Origin: Streptomyces sp. Mut1
Lineage (GTDB): Bacteria > Actinomycetota > Actinomycetes > Streptomycetales > Streptomycetaceae
Direction of reading: 5' to 3'
Length of the DNA: 64,000 nucleotides
NCBI RefSeq assembly: GCF_030719295.1
Contig: NZ_CP120997.1
Coordinates: 1-64,000, forward strand
The position numbers and the translations under genes were made by a program. A model generated the notes under the pieces. The model was not told the origin of the DNA and made no database searches. It worked only from the letters and a program-made list of their open reading frames with translations. This document shows, in pieces, positions 1 through 7,920 of the stretch (positions are counted from its first letter, which is position 1; every line of letters starts with the position of its first letter).

Positions 1-422
1 CAGCCGATGTCTTCGATGATCTGATCCCAGATCACGTCGAGCTCGGCCAGGTCCTCGGCTAGCCAGGCGTCCACCGCGCGGTCCCATACGCCGCGGACGT
101 TGATGCTGCGGCTAGCCACGTCGCGCCGGTGCCTGCGCTCGACCCCGGACTGGTCGACCGGGTTGATCTCCACCCGGGTGCTGCGGCCCTCGTTGTTCAG
201 GCGGTGCTTGAGGTCGGTTGCCACGTTGCGGCGCCGCAGGTCCCAGTACACGGCGTCGAGCCAGTTGCGGTTGGCCTTGTTGGGGGTGCGTTCCTCGGCG
301 AGCCAGGCGATCAGTGTGCGCGGGGAGACGTGGATCCCGGCGCGGTCCATGGCCTCGTATCTGGCGTCGGTCTTGGTGAGGTAGCGCAGGCGGGCGGCCA
401 GGCCGCGGTCGCTGTCGTCAAA
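1..422 (-). CDS. partial helix-turn-helix protein, last visible gene of the ubiquitin-like operon
   Basis: About 140 codons are visible and the gene runs off the left edge. The reading frame overlaps the patatin stop codon (418-420). It starts FDDSDRGLAARLRYL, then has a helix-turn-helix-like stretch (AGIHVSPRTLIAWLAEER), a basic segment (YWDLRRRNVATDLKHR) and an acidic C-terminal part. No ATG, GTG or TTG precedes FDDSD in this frame, so the true start is unresolved (an internal ATG at 349 is possible). The layout of a short repressor-like helix-turn-helix, a basic region and then 'VEINPVDQSG' faintly recalls Streptomyces telomere terminal proteins (Tpg), but that is only an impression. A DNA- or nucleic-acid-binding role is inferred. 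Close coupling to the patatin gene suggests it belongs to the same unit. Confidence 0.5.
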
Positions 423-1518
423 GATCCATGGTGCGCTGATACATCGGCAGGACGGTGCGCATGAGCTGTTCGCCGCGGGTGGTGATGGCCTCGAAGTCGC
501 TGCGGGCCATGGCGGCGAAGTTGGTCGGGTACGAGGCGACCGCGCCGCGCGGAACGAGGTCGGCCGGCGGCGCGGGCAGGCGGTCGTCCTTCATTCCGAG
601 ATAGGCAAGGGCGAAACCGTCGATGCGTCCGCTCGCGGCCCACTCGTGCAGGCGGGCGCGGGTGGAGTCCTGGGCCTTGCGGTGGACGGTGGCGAAGGAG
701 CGGCTGAGCCGCCCGAGCATGAAGTGCGGCGCCTTGACGGCGAGTTCGCCCATGCCTGCGTCGCAGGAGATGATGAACGGGACGTCGTAGACGTGCTGGG
801 TGTAGTGCGGTGAGCGCCCCGGCTCGAAGACGGACAGCCCGAGGTTGTCGTAGACACCGCCGTCAGTAAGCAGCACGGTGTGCTGCTGGTGGTGTCCGTC
901 GCGGTGCTGGAAGGTGAAGGTGCGTTCCAGGGCTGGTAGGAGGGCGGGGTAGGCGGCCGAGGCCGCGACGGCGGTGGCGACGCGGACGGGTTCGGTGATG
1001 GTGCCGTAGCGGGAGCAGCCGCTGCGGGTGCTCCCGAAGCGGACGGCGTTGGTGGTGGCCAGGTCGGTGGCGGTGAGGACGACGTCGAGGCCGGGGTGGG
1101 TGACGTCGGCCAGGGTGGTGGTGCCGAACGCCTTGTGGGCGACGACGGCGGCCAGGGCGTCGGTGCGGTTGGCGGGGCGCGCGACGCTGACATCGCGGTG
1201 GCGGGTGAGCAGCCCGCGGGTGCCTGCGCGGGCTACTGCGGTGAGGTTGCGGGCGGCCGCAGAGGGTTTGAATGCCTGGCGTGCAATGTCCAGTTGTAGG
1301 CCGGAGCGCAGCAGGTCGGTGGTGCGGGCGTCGAAGTCGGTGAACTCTTTCGGGCCGTAGGCCCATAGGGCGGCGAGGAGGGAGCCGCCTGAGATGCCGG
1401 AGACGACGCGGATGCGGTCAAGGAGGTCGCGGTCGTGCAGGGCGCGCAGGCAGCCGAGGTGGAAGGCGGCGGCGCGGGAGCCGCCGCCGGATAGGGCGAG
1501 GCCGATGGTGCGGGTCAT
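418..1518 (-). CDS. patatin-like phospholipase (probable effector)
   Basis: 366 aa. It has the full patatin signature: oxyanion-hole loop SGGGSRAAAFH (residues 10-20), nucleophile Ser43 in GISGG, and the catalytic Asp219 in TDGGVYDNLG. Patatins of this kind hydrolyse membrane phospholipids; in CBASS (CapV) and related conflict systems they kill the infected cell. No signal peptide or membrane helix is seen, so it should be cytosolic and act on the inner leaflet. The ATG overlaps the stop of the E2-E1-JAB gene (ATGA), showing translational coupling. The pairing with ubiquitin-like enzymes supports an effector role, but no CD-NTase gene is visible to make a cyclic-nucleotide activator, so how it is switched on is unknown. 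Confidence 0.88.
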   Translation of the reverse strand: MTRTIGLALSGGGSRAAAFHLGCLRALHDRDLLDRIRVVSGISGGSLLAALWAYGPKEFTDFDARTTDLLRSGLQLDIARQAFKPSAAARNLTAVARAGTRGLLTRHRDVSVARPANRTDALAAVVAHKAFGTTTLADVTHPGLDVVLTATDLATTNAVRFGSTRSGCSRYGTITEPVRVATAVAASAAYPALLPALERTFTFQHRDGHHQQHTVLLTDGGVYDNLGLSVFEPGRSPHYTQHVYDVPFIISCDAGMGELAVKAPHFMLGRLSRSFATVHRKAQDSTRARLHEWAASGRIDGFALAYLGMKDDRLPAPPADLVPRGAVASYPTNFAAMARSDFEAITTRGEQLMRTVLPMYQRTMDL

Positions 1519-4052
1519 GAGCGGGAGCCCTTGCGTGGGACGGGGACGGGACTGTGGGGGTGGGTGGAGTAGCCGCCGGGCCACCACTGCGCGGGGCCGA
1601 GGTGAGCGGGTGGTTGCGGCGGGGGCGGCTCGGCCGTGACCGAGGCGGTGCGGGCGGCGAGGTGGGCGTAGAGGTCGGGGCTGTCCCCGGTGGCGAGCCA
1701 CTGGTTCCAGACGGGGGGTGGTCCTCCGGCGATGAGGACGAGGGCGCGGGCGGGGGCGTCGTCCAGCGGGAGGGTGAGGCTGGTCATGGCGGCGCGGTCG
1801 GTGGCGCTGGGCTGGGCAGCGGTGTGCGGGTGGGTGTGCCACATGCCCAGGAAGCGGCTGATGTTGCCGGTAGCCTTCCGGCGGGCGGTGAGGTGGCGGC
1901 CGACGCCGTCCAGGCCGTGTTGGAAGTAGGCCTCGGTCAGCAGGGAGTCGGGGGGCGGGCCGGTGGCCTCGTCGATGAAGATCACACCGATGGCATCGTC
2001 GACGGCGCCGAGCAGGGTGCCGCCGGTTTCCACGCGCGGGCCACGCACTCGGGCGCCGCGGCGGGCTTCCGCGCGCATCTCGGCCAGTGCGGCGGGGGTG
2101 ATGCGCACGTCGTAACCGGTGGCCTCGTCCGTGGCGAGGGTGTCGTTGGGCCAGGTCAGCCAGCGCGGCCCGGACGGCTGGGTGCTGGTGGGGCCGGTGG
2201 GCATGCGGACGATGAGGACGGCCATGGTGTGCCGGTCGGCGGGTTCGGCCAGGGCGTGGAGGACGCCGGTCGCCAGTTGTCCGGCCAGTGCGGTGACGTC
2301 GGCGGCCGATCCGGTGAAGGTGGCGTCCGAGCAGCCGGGTTCGGGCTGGAAGAGCTCGGTCGGGGGTGTAGTGGGGAAGAAGTCGTCGATCAGGTCGTCG
2401 AAGGCGCGCGTGGCATCGGCGTGCGCGGCCAGCGCGGTACGCCGCAGAACGTCCGTGCCACCGCCGGTGGCACCGCGGGGTGAGATGGCGGCAATGCCGC
2501 GGGTGGCGTGGTGGCCGATCATCAGAGTGGCCAGGTGGGGCCAGGCGGCAGTGTCGGTGCGGCGGGCGCGTTCGAGGTGGGCGCGGACGATGCGGTTGGC
2601 GGTGCAGTCCCAGATCAAATCGAAGGTGTGCAGGTCGAGGGCGGACAGCCGAGTGGTGACGTTGCCGACGAAGGCTTCGACACGGGTGGCGTGGGGGTCG
2701 ATCCGGTTGAGGCGGTCGGCCAGGACCCTCGCCTTGGAAAAGCCGATGTCGGCGTCCGTATAGGGCTGACGGGCCAGGATTCCGGGGTGGACGAGTCCAT
2801 GGTCGACGACGGTGAGGTGCGCGGCTCCGGCGCGGGCGCACATGTCGGCGACGGGTGCTCCCAGGGCGCCCGCGCCCAGGACGAGGATGCGTTTGCCGCG
2901 CAGCCAGGCCGCGGGGCTGGCGTGATCGCGTCGGACCGTGACCTCGGGCCGGGCTTCATAGACGCGCATCCACCGGGTGCTCTGGCGATCGAGCCAGTCG
3001 GTGCCGAACCGGACGACCTCGTCGCCGAGTTCGGCCAGGTACGCATGCCCGCTAAAGGCAGTGTCGGCGGCCAGGCGCCCGACCTGATCGGCGAAGTCGG
3101 GCAGGTGCCAGGCCACCAGGTGCGTCCGGCGCGGCCCGTCGCCGGCGATACCCCGCGAGGGGGTGCCCAGCAGCAGGTGCACCGGCGCTGCTGGGGTGTC
3201 CTCGTCGTCCCCGCTCGACACGGTGGCGTCGGGGCACAGCAGGGTGCGGTTGTGGCCTGCGACGAATCCCGTCAGCCCCAGCAGCAGGCGCGGCGTGATG
3301 TGGTCGCGGGCCATGAACTCCACCAGCTCGCGCGCGGTGAGCGGGTATTCGAACGTCAGGTGCTTCGTGGTGACGACGACGGGGGCGAGGAAGGCGCGGG
3401 CGCCAGCCGGCAGCGCAGCGCTCTCCCGCAACTGTTCCAGGCTGTCGGGCCAGGGGTCCTCGACGGCGAGCCAGCCCACGACGTCGCATCTGATGTCGTT
3501 GACCTGGTGCAGTACGGCGGCGCCCAGCCACGGCCCGTCCGGTCGTGCGACGGGCGCGTCGTGGCGGATCACGAGGAGTCCCGCGGTGTGGTCGGTCAGG
3601 GCGTTCGGGGGGTGCAGGGGTTCGCCGGGCCGGTCCAGTTGTCCTGCGGCGGCCGCCTCGAACCAGTCCAGGAGGCGGGTGATGAACCCGTACATGCCGT
3701 CGGCCGGATCCCACTCGGTCGCCGTCGAGCGGTACAGGCACAGGTGGCGGCCCCAGTTGACGTGCGGGGTGCCGGCGAAGCGGGTATGCCGGGTCCGCAC
3801 GCTGGGAGCCCTGAAGGGAAAGTCCGGGGGGATCCGCAGGGTGACCGCCTCGACGCTGCGCAGCCGCAGGCCGTCCTGGGTGCGCGGCAGGTTGGCGCAG
3901 CCGACGCTGACGCGGACCTCGACGTACCCGTCGGCTGTGGCGGCCACGTGGGTGGCCGCCACCGATCCTTGAGATGCCTGGACGATCCGGTGCAGTTGTT
4001 CGAGGGCGAGTTGCTGGCCCTCGGTGAGTTCCAGGGTGGTGCTGTCCTTCAC
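1515..4052 (-). CDS. E2-E1-JAB fusion (ubiquitin-like conjugation and deconjugation in one chain)
   Basis: 845 aa, starting at a GTG that overlaps the preceding stop (GTGA). The N-terminal E2-like domain (about 20-145) has the HVNWGRHLCLY motif with candidate catalytic Cys105 and a downstream EWDP. A middle domain (150-380) is unassigned. The ThiF/E1 adenylation domain (385-600) has the nucleotide loop GAGALG (393-398) and a candidate E1 cysteine, Cys574, in EPGCSDATF. The C-terminal JAB/JAMM isopeptidase (about 645-780) has a complete zinc set: Glu675 in ETGG, His739 and His741 in HTHP, Ser749 and Asp752. In CBASS type II these activities are split between Cap2 and Cap3; here one protein carries all three. 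It likely charges and transfers the C-terminus of a protein and can also cleave such conjugates. No separate ubiquitin-like protein is seen in the window. Confidence 0.9.
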   Translation of the reverse strand: MKDSTTLELTEGQQLALEQLHRIVQASQGSVAATHVAATADGYVEVRVSVGCANLPRTQDGLRLRSVEAVTLRIPPDFPFRAPSVRTRHTRFAGTPHVNWGRHLCLYRSTATEWDPADGMYGFITRLLDWFEAAAAGQLDRPGEPLHPPNALTDHTAGLLVIRHDAPVARPDGPWLGAAVLHQVNDIRCDVVGWLAVEDPWPDSLEQLRESAALPAGARAFLAPVVVTTKHLTFEYPLTARELVEFMARDHITPRLLLGLTGFVAGHNRTLLCPDATVSSGDDEDTPAAPVHLLLGTPSRGIAGDGPRRTHLVAWHLPDFADQVGRLAADTAFSGHAYLAELGDEVVRFGTDWLDRQSTRWMRVYEARPEVTVRRDHASPAAWLRGKRILVLGAGALGAPVADMCARAGAAHLTVVDHGLVHPGILARQPYTDADIGFSKARVLADRLNRIDPHATRVEAFVGNVTTRLSALDLHTFDLIWDCTANRIVRAHLERARRTDTAAWPHLATLMIGHHATRGIAAISPRGATGGGTDVLRRTALAAHADATRAFDDLIDDFFPTTPPTELFQPEPGCSDATFTGSAADVTALAGQLATGVLHALAEPADRHTMAVLIVRMPTGPTSTQPSGPRWLTWPNDTLATDEATGYDVRITPAALAEMRAEARRGARVRGPRVETGGTLLGAVDDAIGVIFIDEATGPPPDSLLTEAYFQHGLDGVGRHLTARRKATGNISRFLGMWHTHPHTAAQPSATDRAAMTSLTLPLDDAPARALVLIAGGPPPVWNQWLATGDSPDLYAHLAARTASVTAEPPPPQPPAHLGPAQWWPGGYSTHPHSPVPVPRKGSRS

Positions 4053-5353
4053 GCGGCACCGAATCCGATCTGTACCGCGGGCTCGGCCTTGTCGCCCCTG
4101 GCCTGCTGCACACCGGCGCGCGCGGCGTCCGTACCTCGCGGGTGCGGCAGGCCGGCACCGGTGGCGAAGGCTGCGGCCGGGTAGCGGGAGGCACCCAGTG
4201 TGGCCAGTAGCCGGCGTCCCCCGCCTGCGGCCTCCAGCATCCGGGCCTTGTTCTCCAGGTCGGCGACGTCCACCAGTTCGAGGCCCAGGCCCGACTCCAG
4301 GGAGAAGACCACCGGACGGGGTTCCTCCTTGGAGGGGTACTCCCCCGTGCACAGCACCTCGTAGTCGGTGATCGATGCGTAGGCGTCCCGGGCCAGCAGG
4401 TGCGGCGGGTTGTTGCCCTTCTCGTCCTTCTCGCGGAAGGGCAACGAGCTGGCGATCACCCGGGCGTCCGGACTGGCATGCGCCTGGAGCAGGTCGAGAA
4501 GGTCCTGCTTGAGCTCCTCCTCGCCGTCCTCGCCCTCGGCGTACATGGCCTTCTTCGAGCAGTGGTGCGGGGAGAGCAGCACGTCCCATCCCACCCGGTC
4601 CGAGTTGCCTGCGGCTTCACTGTTCTCGAAGATCATCTTGATGATGGGGTAGGCGAGGTCGCCCAGGAACAGCAGTCGGCCGACTGTGCCGTCACTGGCC
4701 TTCAGCTGGACCTGCAGGGCCAAGGACGTGTCGTTGCGGTCGCCTGCGCAGTGGTCCTTGAACGGTGCGTGGACGAACGCCTCGAACCGGTCCGCGACGT
4801 CCTGGCCGTCGATCTTGGTGATCACGTCGCCGGGGAAGGTGAAGTACTCGTCGGGCAGTTCGGCGTAGGAGTGCAGTTCGCGGTCCTCGTCATAGCCGAT
4901 GATGCGCACCCTGTCCCCGCTGTCCGGCTCCTTGCCGTCCTTGACAGCCTTGAGGGTGGCGTCCACGCGTCGCTCGACCTCGTCCTGGAAGCGCTGTGCG
5001 TCCTCGCACATGGGCTTGTCCTCGGACAATTCGCGCCACAGCCGAGGTGTCGCCCAGATCTCCCCGATCAGGATGGAGCTCTCCAGAAGGTCGCCGAAGC
5101 CGCAGCAGTGGTCCGAGTCGGCGTGGGTCAGGGCAAAAACCGCCAGGTAGGGCGTCGTGCCGTCGGGCTGCGGGAGGGTCTCCTCCAGGCGGTCAATGAT
5201 GGCGGCGACCACCGCATCGTCCTCGTCGGCGGCCTTCATGTCCCGCAGGTCCACCTGCATGACCAGGTTGTCGCCGACCACGATCGTGGTGGAGTCCCCC
5301 GTGCCCACCGGCCAGAACACCACCCCCTGTCCGGGAAGTTCCGTCTCCACCAT
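4049..5353 (-). CDS. metallo-beta-lactamase-fold hydrolase, first gene of the ubiquitin-like operon
   Basis: 434 aa. The metal-binding motif HADSDH (77-82) follows a beta-rich N-terminus, as in ComEC/Rec2-type MBL proteins; later ligands are plausible at LFLGDLAYP and SPHHCSKKA. I chose ATG 5353 because AAGAGG lies six bases upstream; an in-frame GTG at 5368 lacks a site. It has no membrane segments, so it is the soluble lactamase part alone. MBL proteins of this type are nucleases or phosphodiesterases or have unknown substrates. Multi-domain E2-E1-JAB proteins have been reported near MBL genes in comparative-genomic surveys of prokaryotic ubiquitin-like systems. Its final codons GAA-stop overlap the E2-E1-JAB start, so the two are translated together. 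The C-terminal 60 residues are low in recognisable motifs. Confidence 0.82.
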   Translation of the reverse strand: MVETELPGQGVVFWPVGTGDSTTIVVGDNLVMQVDLRDMKAADEDDAVVAAIIDRLEETLPQPDGTTPYLAVFALTHADSDHCCGFGDLLESSILIGEIWATPRLWRELSEDKPMCEDAQRFQDEVERRVDATLKAVKDGKEPDSGDRVRIIGYDEDRELHSYAELPDEYFTFPGDVITKIDGQDVADRFEAFVHAPFKDHCAGDRNDTSLALQVQLKASDGTVGRLLFLGDLAYPIIKMIFENSEAAGNSDRVGWDVLLSPHHCSKKAMYAEGEDGEEELKQDLLDLLQAHASPDARVIASSLPFREKDEKGNNPPHLLARDAYASITDYEVLCTGEYPSKEEPRPVVFSLESGLGLELVDVADLENKARMLEAAGGGRRLLATLGASRYPAAAFATGAGLPHPRGTDAARAGVQQARGDKAEPAVQIGFGAA

Positions 5354-5373
5354 GTCGTACCTCTTCACTCGAT

Positions 5374-5421
5374 GTTGATCAACTACCGGTAAAAGCAGAC
5401 AAGTTCACTGCAAATCAGGTC
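5374..5421. repeat. candidate left-end binding sites of the Tn7-like element
   Basis: The palindrome GTTGATCAAC (5374-5383) and the related GCAAATCAGGTC (5410-5421) lie 36 bases apart just upstream of tniQ. They resemble, in inverted orientation, the repeats at 14343-14522. This would suit transposase-binding sites at the left end of the element. The match is short and no target duplication was found, so this is tentative. The same bases may also serve the promoter of the minus-strand operon. Confidence 0.3.
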
Positions 5422-5600
5422 TACCACGCGCCACTGACAACGCAGCCTCCATGAGGCAGCGCAGCGCCTTCCCCAGCCGCTGCTGGCGGCGTCGAGGTGT
5501 TAGGGCCGACCCGGTGTCTCTCCCAACCGCTCCGCTTAATGTGCTGGGCATCCGTTCTGAAAGCACCCGCCCGAGACTGCGAATACGAGACCGTGGCGGA

Positions 5601-6998
5601 GTGACCCATGACCTTGGCCTACTGCGGACCGCTCCCTTACCGAGGGAGACGACCTCGTCGCTGATCTGCCGCATCGCCAGCCGCTACGGACTGGAAGCGA
5701 AGGCGCTGCGGTCCAGTTGGCGCTGGCGCAACCACCAGCCCAAGCACGAGGGCGGGACCTGTCGGGCCGACGTCGAGGTGCTGCTGAATGCGGCTGGACG
5801 GCAGCTCCTGGCAGATCTGTGCGGCCTCGAGGAACACGTGCTGGCGCGGGCATTGCCGTCCTGGGGGCGGGAGGATGCCAGGCTGCCGGCCGCGGATGCA
5901 GGGGAGCCGGCGGCGGTGTGGCGGATCGGTGGTGCGGTTGCCGGGCCGGTGGCGTTCGGCTGTCGTCTGTGCACGGCCCGGCGTACGGGGACGGCTGGGC
6001 GGGCGGTGCTGTACGCCCCGCGGTGGGACCGTGTGTGTGTCCGGCACGGGCGGTGGCTCCTTGATGCGGATGCCGACCAGCCTCACGAGTATCTGGACGT
6101 GCGGCGTCTGCCGGAGGTGGTCGCGGCGCAGCGGCGGTGGGTGGGGGTGGCGCGGCGGGCGGTGCGGGCGGGGGCCGAGCCGGAGCGGGTGTTCGCGTTG
6201 GCGCAGGCGGTGGTGGCCCGCTGGTGGGAGCAGGCCCTGCAGTGGGAGCGGGAGAAGGTCTGGCCGCGGCGGTTGCGTCAGGCCGCGGGCGGTGATGCCG
6301 GGGGTGATCTGGAGTGGTGGCGGATCGTGGGGCGGGACGCGGTGGTCTTTCCCGAGGTGGTGGCCGTGGCCGATGTGTTGCTTGATCCGGCTATGGCCCG
6401 GCTGGTGTGGGTGGACAGCGGTGCCGGGCAGCCGCGAGTGCTGCCCGTCGATGGGTTGTTCTGCCGTCGGCTCGGTGAGCGTGTGGGCCGGGAGTGGCTG
6501 GGGCCGCTGGCTGCGGCGGACCATGGCGGTCCGCTGATCGCGTGGATGGGCAGCGTGATCCGGCTGCGCCGGGGGGCCGGTGGGCCCCCCGGATACGACA
6601 ACGACCCCTGGTGGCTGCGCCGGGAGCATCAGCCGGTGACGATGGCGGGGCAGTTGCGGGTGCTGGGCAAGGAGAAAAGGGCGCCGGGCTCGGGGACGAT
6701 GTGGCGGACGGTGGTGCCGGCCGAGCAGCGGATGCGGATCAGCAGTCTCCTCGGCAGTGCCGAGGAGCAGTTGCTGCAGCTGCGCGGCGTGCAAAGCGGG
6801 CCGACCGCCGAGGTCGCCCGGCAGCTGCTGCAAGGCCTCGGTCACAGTGCCGGTCTGGTCGAGGCGGCCTGGAAGCGGACCGCGGTGGCGGCAATGAACG
6901 GCGGGGTGCCGTTGGAGGAGGTGGCCCGGTGGGCGGATATGTCCCCCGGGACACTGAGGAGCATGCTGACGGCAGGCGGGCAGGAAGACGACGGCTGA
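5601..6998 (+). CDS. tniQ: TniQ-like target-selection protein of a Tn7-like transposon
   Basis: About 465 aa from GTG 5601; the frame is open from 5451, so the start is uncertain. The N-terminal part matches TniQ proteins (LPRETTSSLICRIASRYGL), followed by a zinc-finger-like pair, CRLC at about residue 118 and CVRH about 25 residues on. The C-terminus (LEEVARWADMSPGTLRSML) is a helix-turn-helix. TniQ/TnsD proteins choose the target site in Tn7-like and Tn5053-like elements by binding DNA and contacting the AAA ATPase. It lies upstream of, and in the same direction as, the tnsA-B-C-like genes, an order different from Tn7, where tnsD is last. The gap to the next gene is 109 bases. Confidence 0.78.
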   Translation: MTHDLGLLRTAPLPRETTSSLICRIASRYGLEAKALRSSWRWRNHQPKHEGGTCRADVEVLLNAAGRQLLADLCGLEEHVLARALPSWGREDARLPAADAGEPAAVWRIGGAVAGPVAFGCRLCTARRTGTAGRAVLYAPRWDRVCVRHGRWLLDADADQPHEYLDVRRLPEVVAAQRRWVGVARRAVRAGAEPERVFALAQAVVARWWEQALQWEREKVWPRRLRQAAGGDAGGDLEWWRIVGRDAVVFPEVVAVADVLLDPAMARLVWVDSGAGQPRVLPVDGLFCRRLGERVGREWLGPLAAADHGGPLIAWMGSVIRLRRGAGGPPGYDNDPWWLRREHQPVTMAGQLRVLGKEKRAPGSGTMWRTVVPAEQRMRISSLLGSAEEQLLQLRGVQSGPTAEVARQLLQGLGHSAGLVEAAWKRTAVAAMNGGVPLEEVARWADMSPGTLRSMLTAGGQEDDG

Positions 6999-7107
6999 GA
7001 GCAAGGTGGGACCGGGCGCATCGGCTATTAGCTGATACAGCACTCGTTTGTGGCAGAAACCCTGAAAACAGCGGCACCTGTCAGCGGGAGCGGCTTGGCT
7101 GACGCGG

Positions 7108-7920
7108 GTGATCAGCACAGGAGAGGCCGCCCGGCCCGGGGGCCGGGCGAGGCGAGCGGCCGTGGATCGTCGCAGTGGGTTCGAGGCGGTGTTCCTCGAT
7201 CCGGTGGGGCAGCCGGTGCAGCAGCGGTGGGCGGATGCCGCCATGACCGTGGGATTCGAGGAGTTGCCGCCGGTGTCGGCGTTCCCGGTGATCCCGGGGC
7301 GCCGCTGGGGGCCGGGTCTGTGGTGGTCGGCGACCACCGGGCAGCACGTGGCGGCCGGGTCGAACGCGATGCGCACCCAGCTGATGGTCCTGGACCGCGA
7401 CCCCGATGTGACCGGGTTCGCGGGGCGTCCGGTGCGGTTGCTGTGGCGCGAGGAGCGGGGCCGGGTGCGTTCCTGGGTACCGCAGCTGTTCGCCCGGTAC
7501 CGCGACGGCACGGGTCTGCTGGCCGACTGCCCCAGCCACCCGGAGGCCGGCGGCGACCGCGCGGTGAAGGCCGCCGAAGAGGTGAGCGCGGCGTGTGAGG
7601 AGATCGGCTGGACCTACCGGCGTCTTGCGCCGCTCGACGACGTCCTGGCCGCCAATCTGAAGTGGCTGGCTGGCTACCGCCACCCCCGCAACGCGGGCCG
7701 CCCCGGCCTGACGCCCGCGGTGGTGGAGGCGTTCGCGCGGCCGCGGCCGCTGATCGAGGGCGTCGAAGCGGCCGGCGACCCGATCGAGGTCCTGCCGGCG
7801 GTCTTCCACGCCCTGTGGCACGGGCGGGCGACGGCAGACCTGGAGGCGCCACTGCATGAACGCGTCCTGGTCGGTCCTGCGGGCTGGAATGGCCCGGTCA
7901 CGGCGGGAGGGGCCCGGTGA
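7108..7920 (+). CDS. tnsA: TnsA-like heteromeric transposase endonuclease subunit
   Basis: 270 aa from GTG 7108. The core has the TnsA-type pattern LDRDPDVTGFAGRP followed by a strand pair, VPQLFARYRDGTGLLADCP. TnsA cuts the 5' ends of a Tn7-like element so that it leaves the donor site (cut-and-paste). The Asp of the usual 'PDF(F)AR' motif is Gln here (VPQLFAR), and I do not see the usual Glu before LDRDPDV. The catalytic set may therefore be altered; this may be a subfamily trait, so inactivity is not certain. The C-terminal half contains a helical region (AANLKWLAGYRHPRNAGR). It overlaps the transposase gene by four bases (GTGA). Confidence 0.72.
   Translation: MISTGEAARPGGRARRAAVDRRSGFEAVFLDPVGQPVQQRWADAAMTVGFEELPPVSAFPVIPGRRWGPGLWWSATTGQHVAAGSNAMRTQLMVLDRDPDVTGFAGRPVRLLWREERGRVRSWVPQLFARYRDGTGLLADCPSHPEAGGDRAVKAAEEVSAACEEIGWTYRRLAPLDDVLAANLKWLAGYRHPRNAGRPGLTPAVVEAFARPRPLIEGVEAAGDPIEVLPAVFHALWHGRATADLEAPLHERVLVGPAGWNGPVTAGGAR

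Noticed and set aside
2508..4184. 558-aa plus-strand frame opposite the E2-E1-JAB gene
   Set aside because: Its glycine/valine/glutamine-rich composition is that of an antisense shadow in high-GC DNA; the minus strand carries clear domain motifs.
1..5353. Calling the left operon a standard CBASS
   Set aside because: No CD-NTase is visible and the first gene is an MBL protein, so only a related ubiquitin-like module can be supported from this window.
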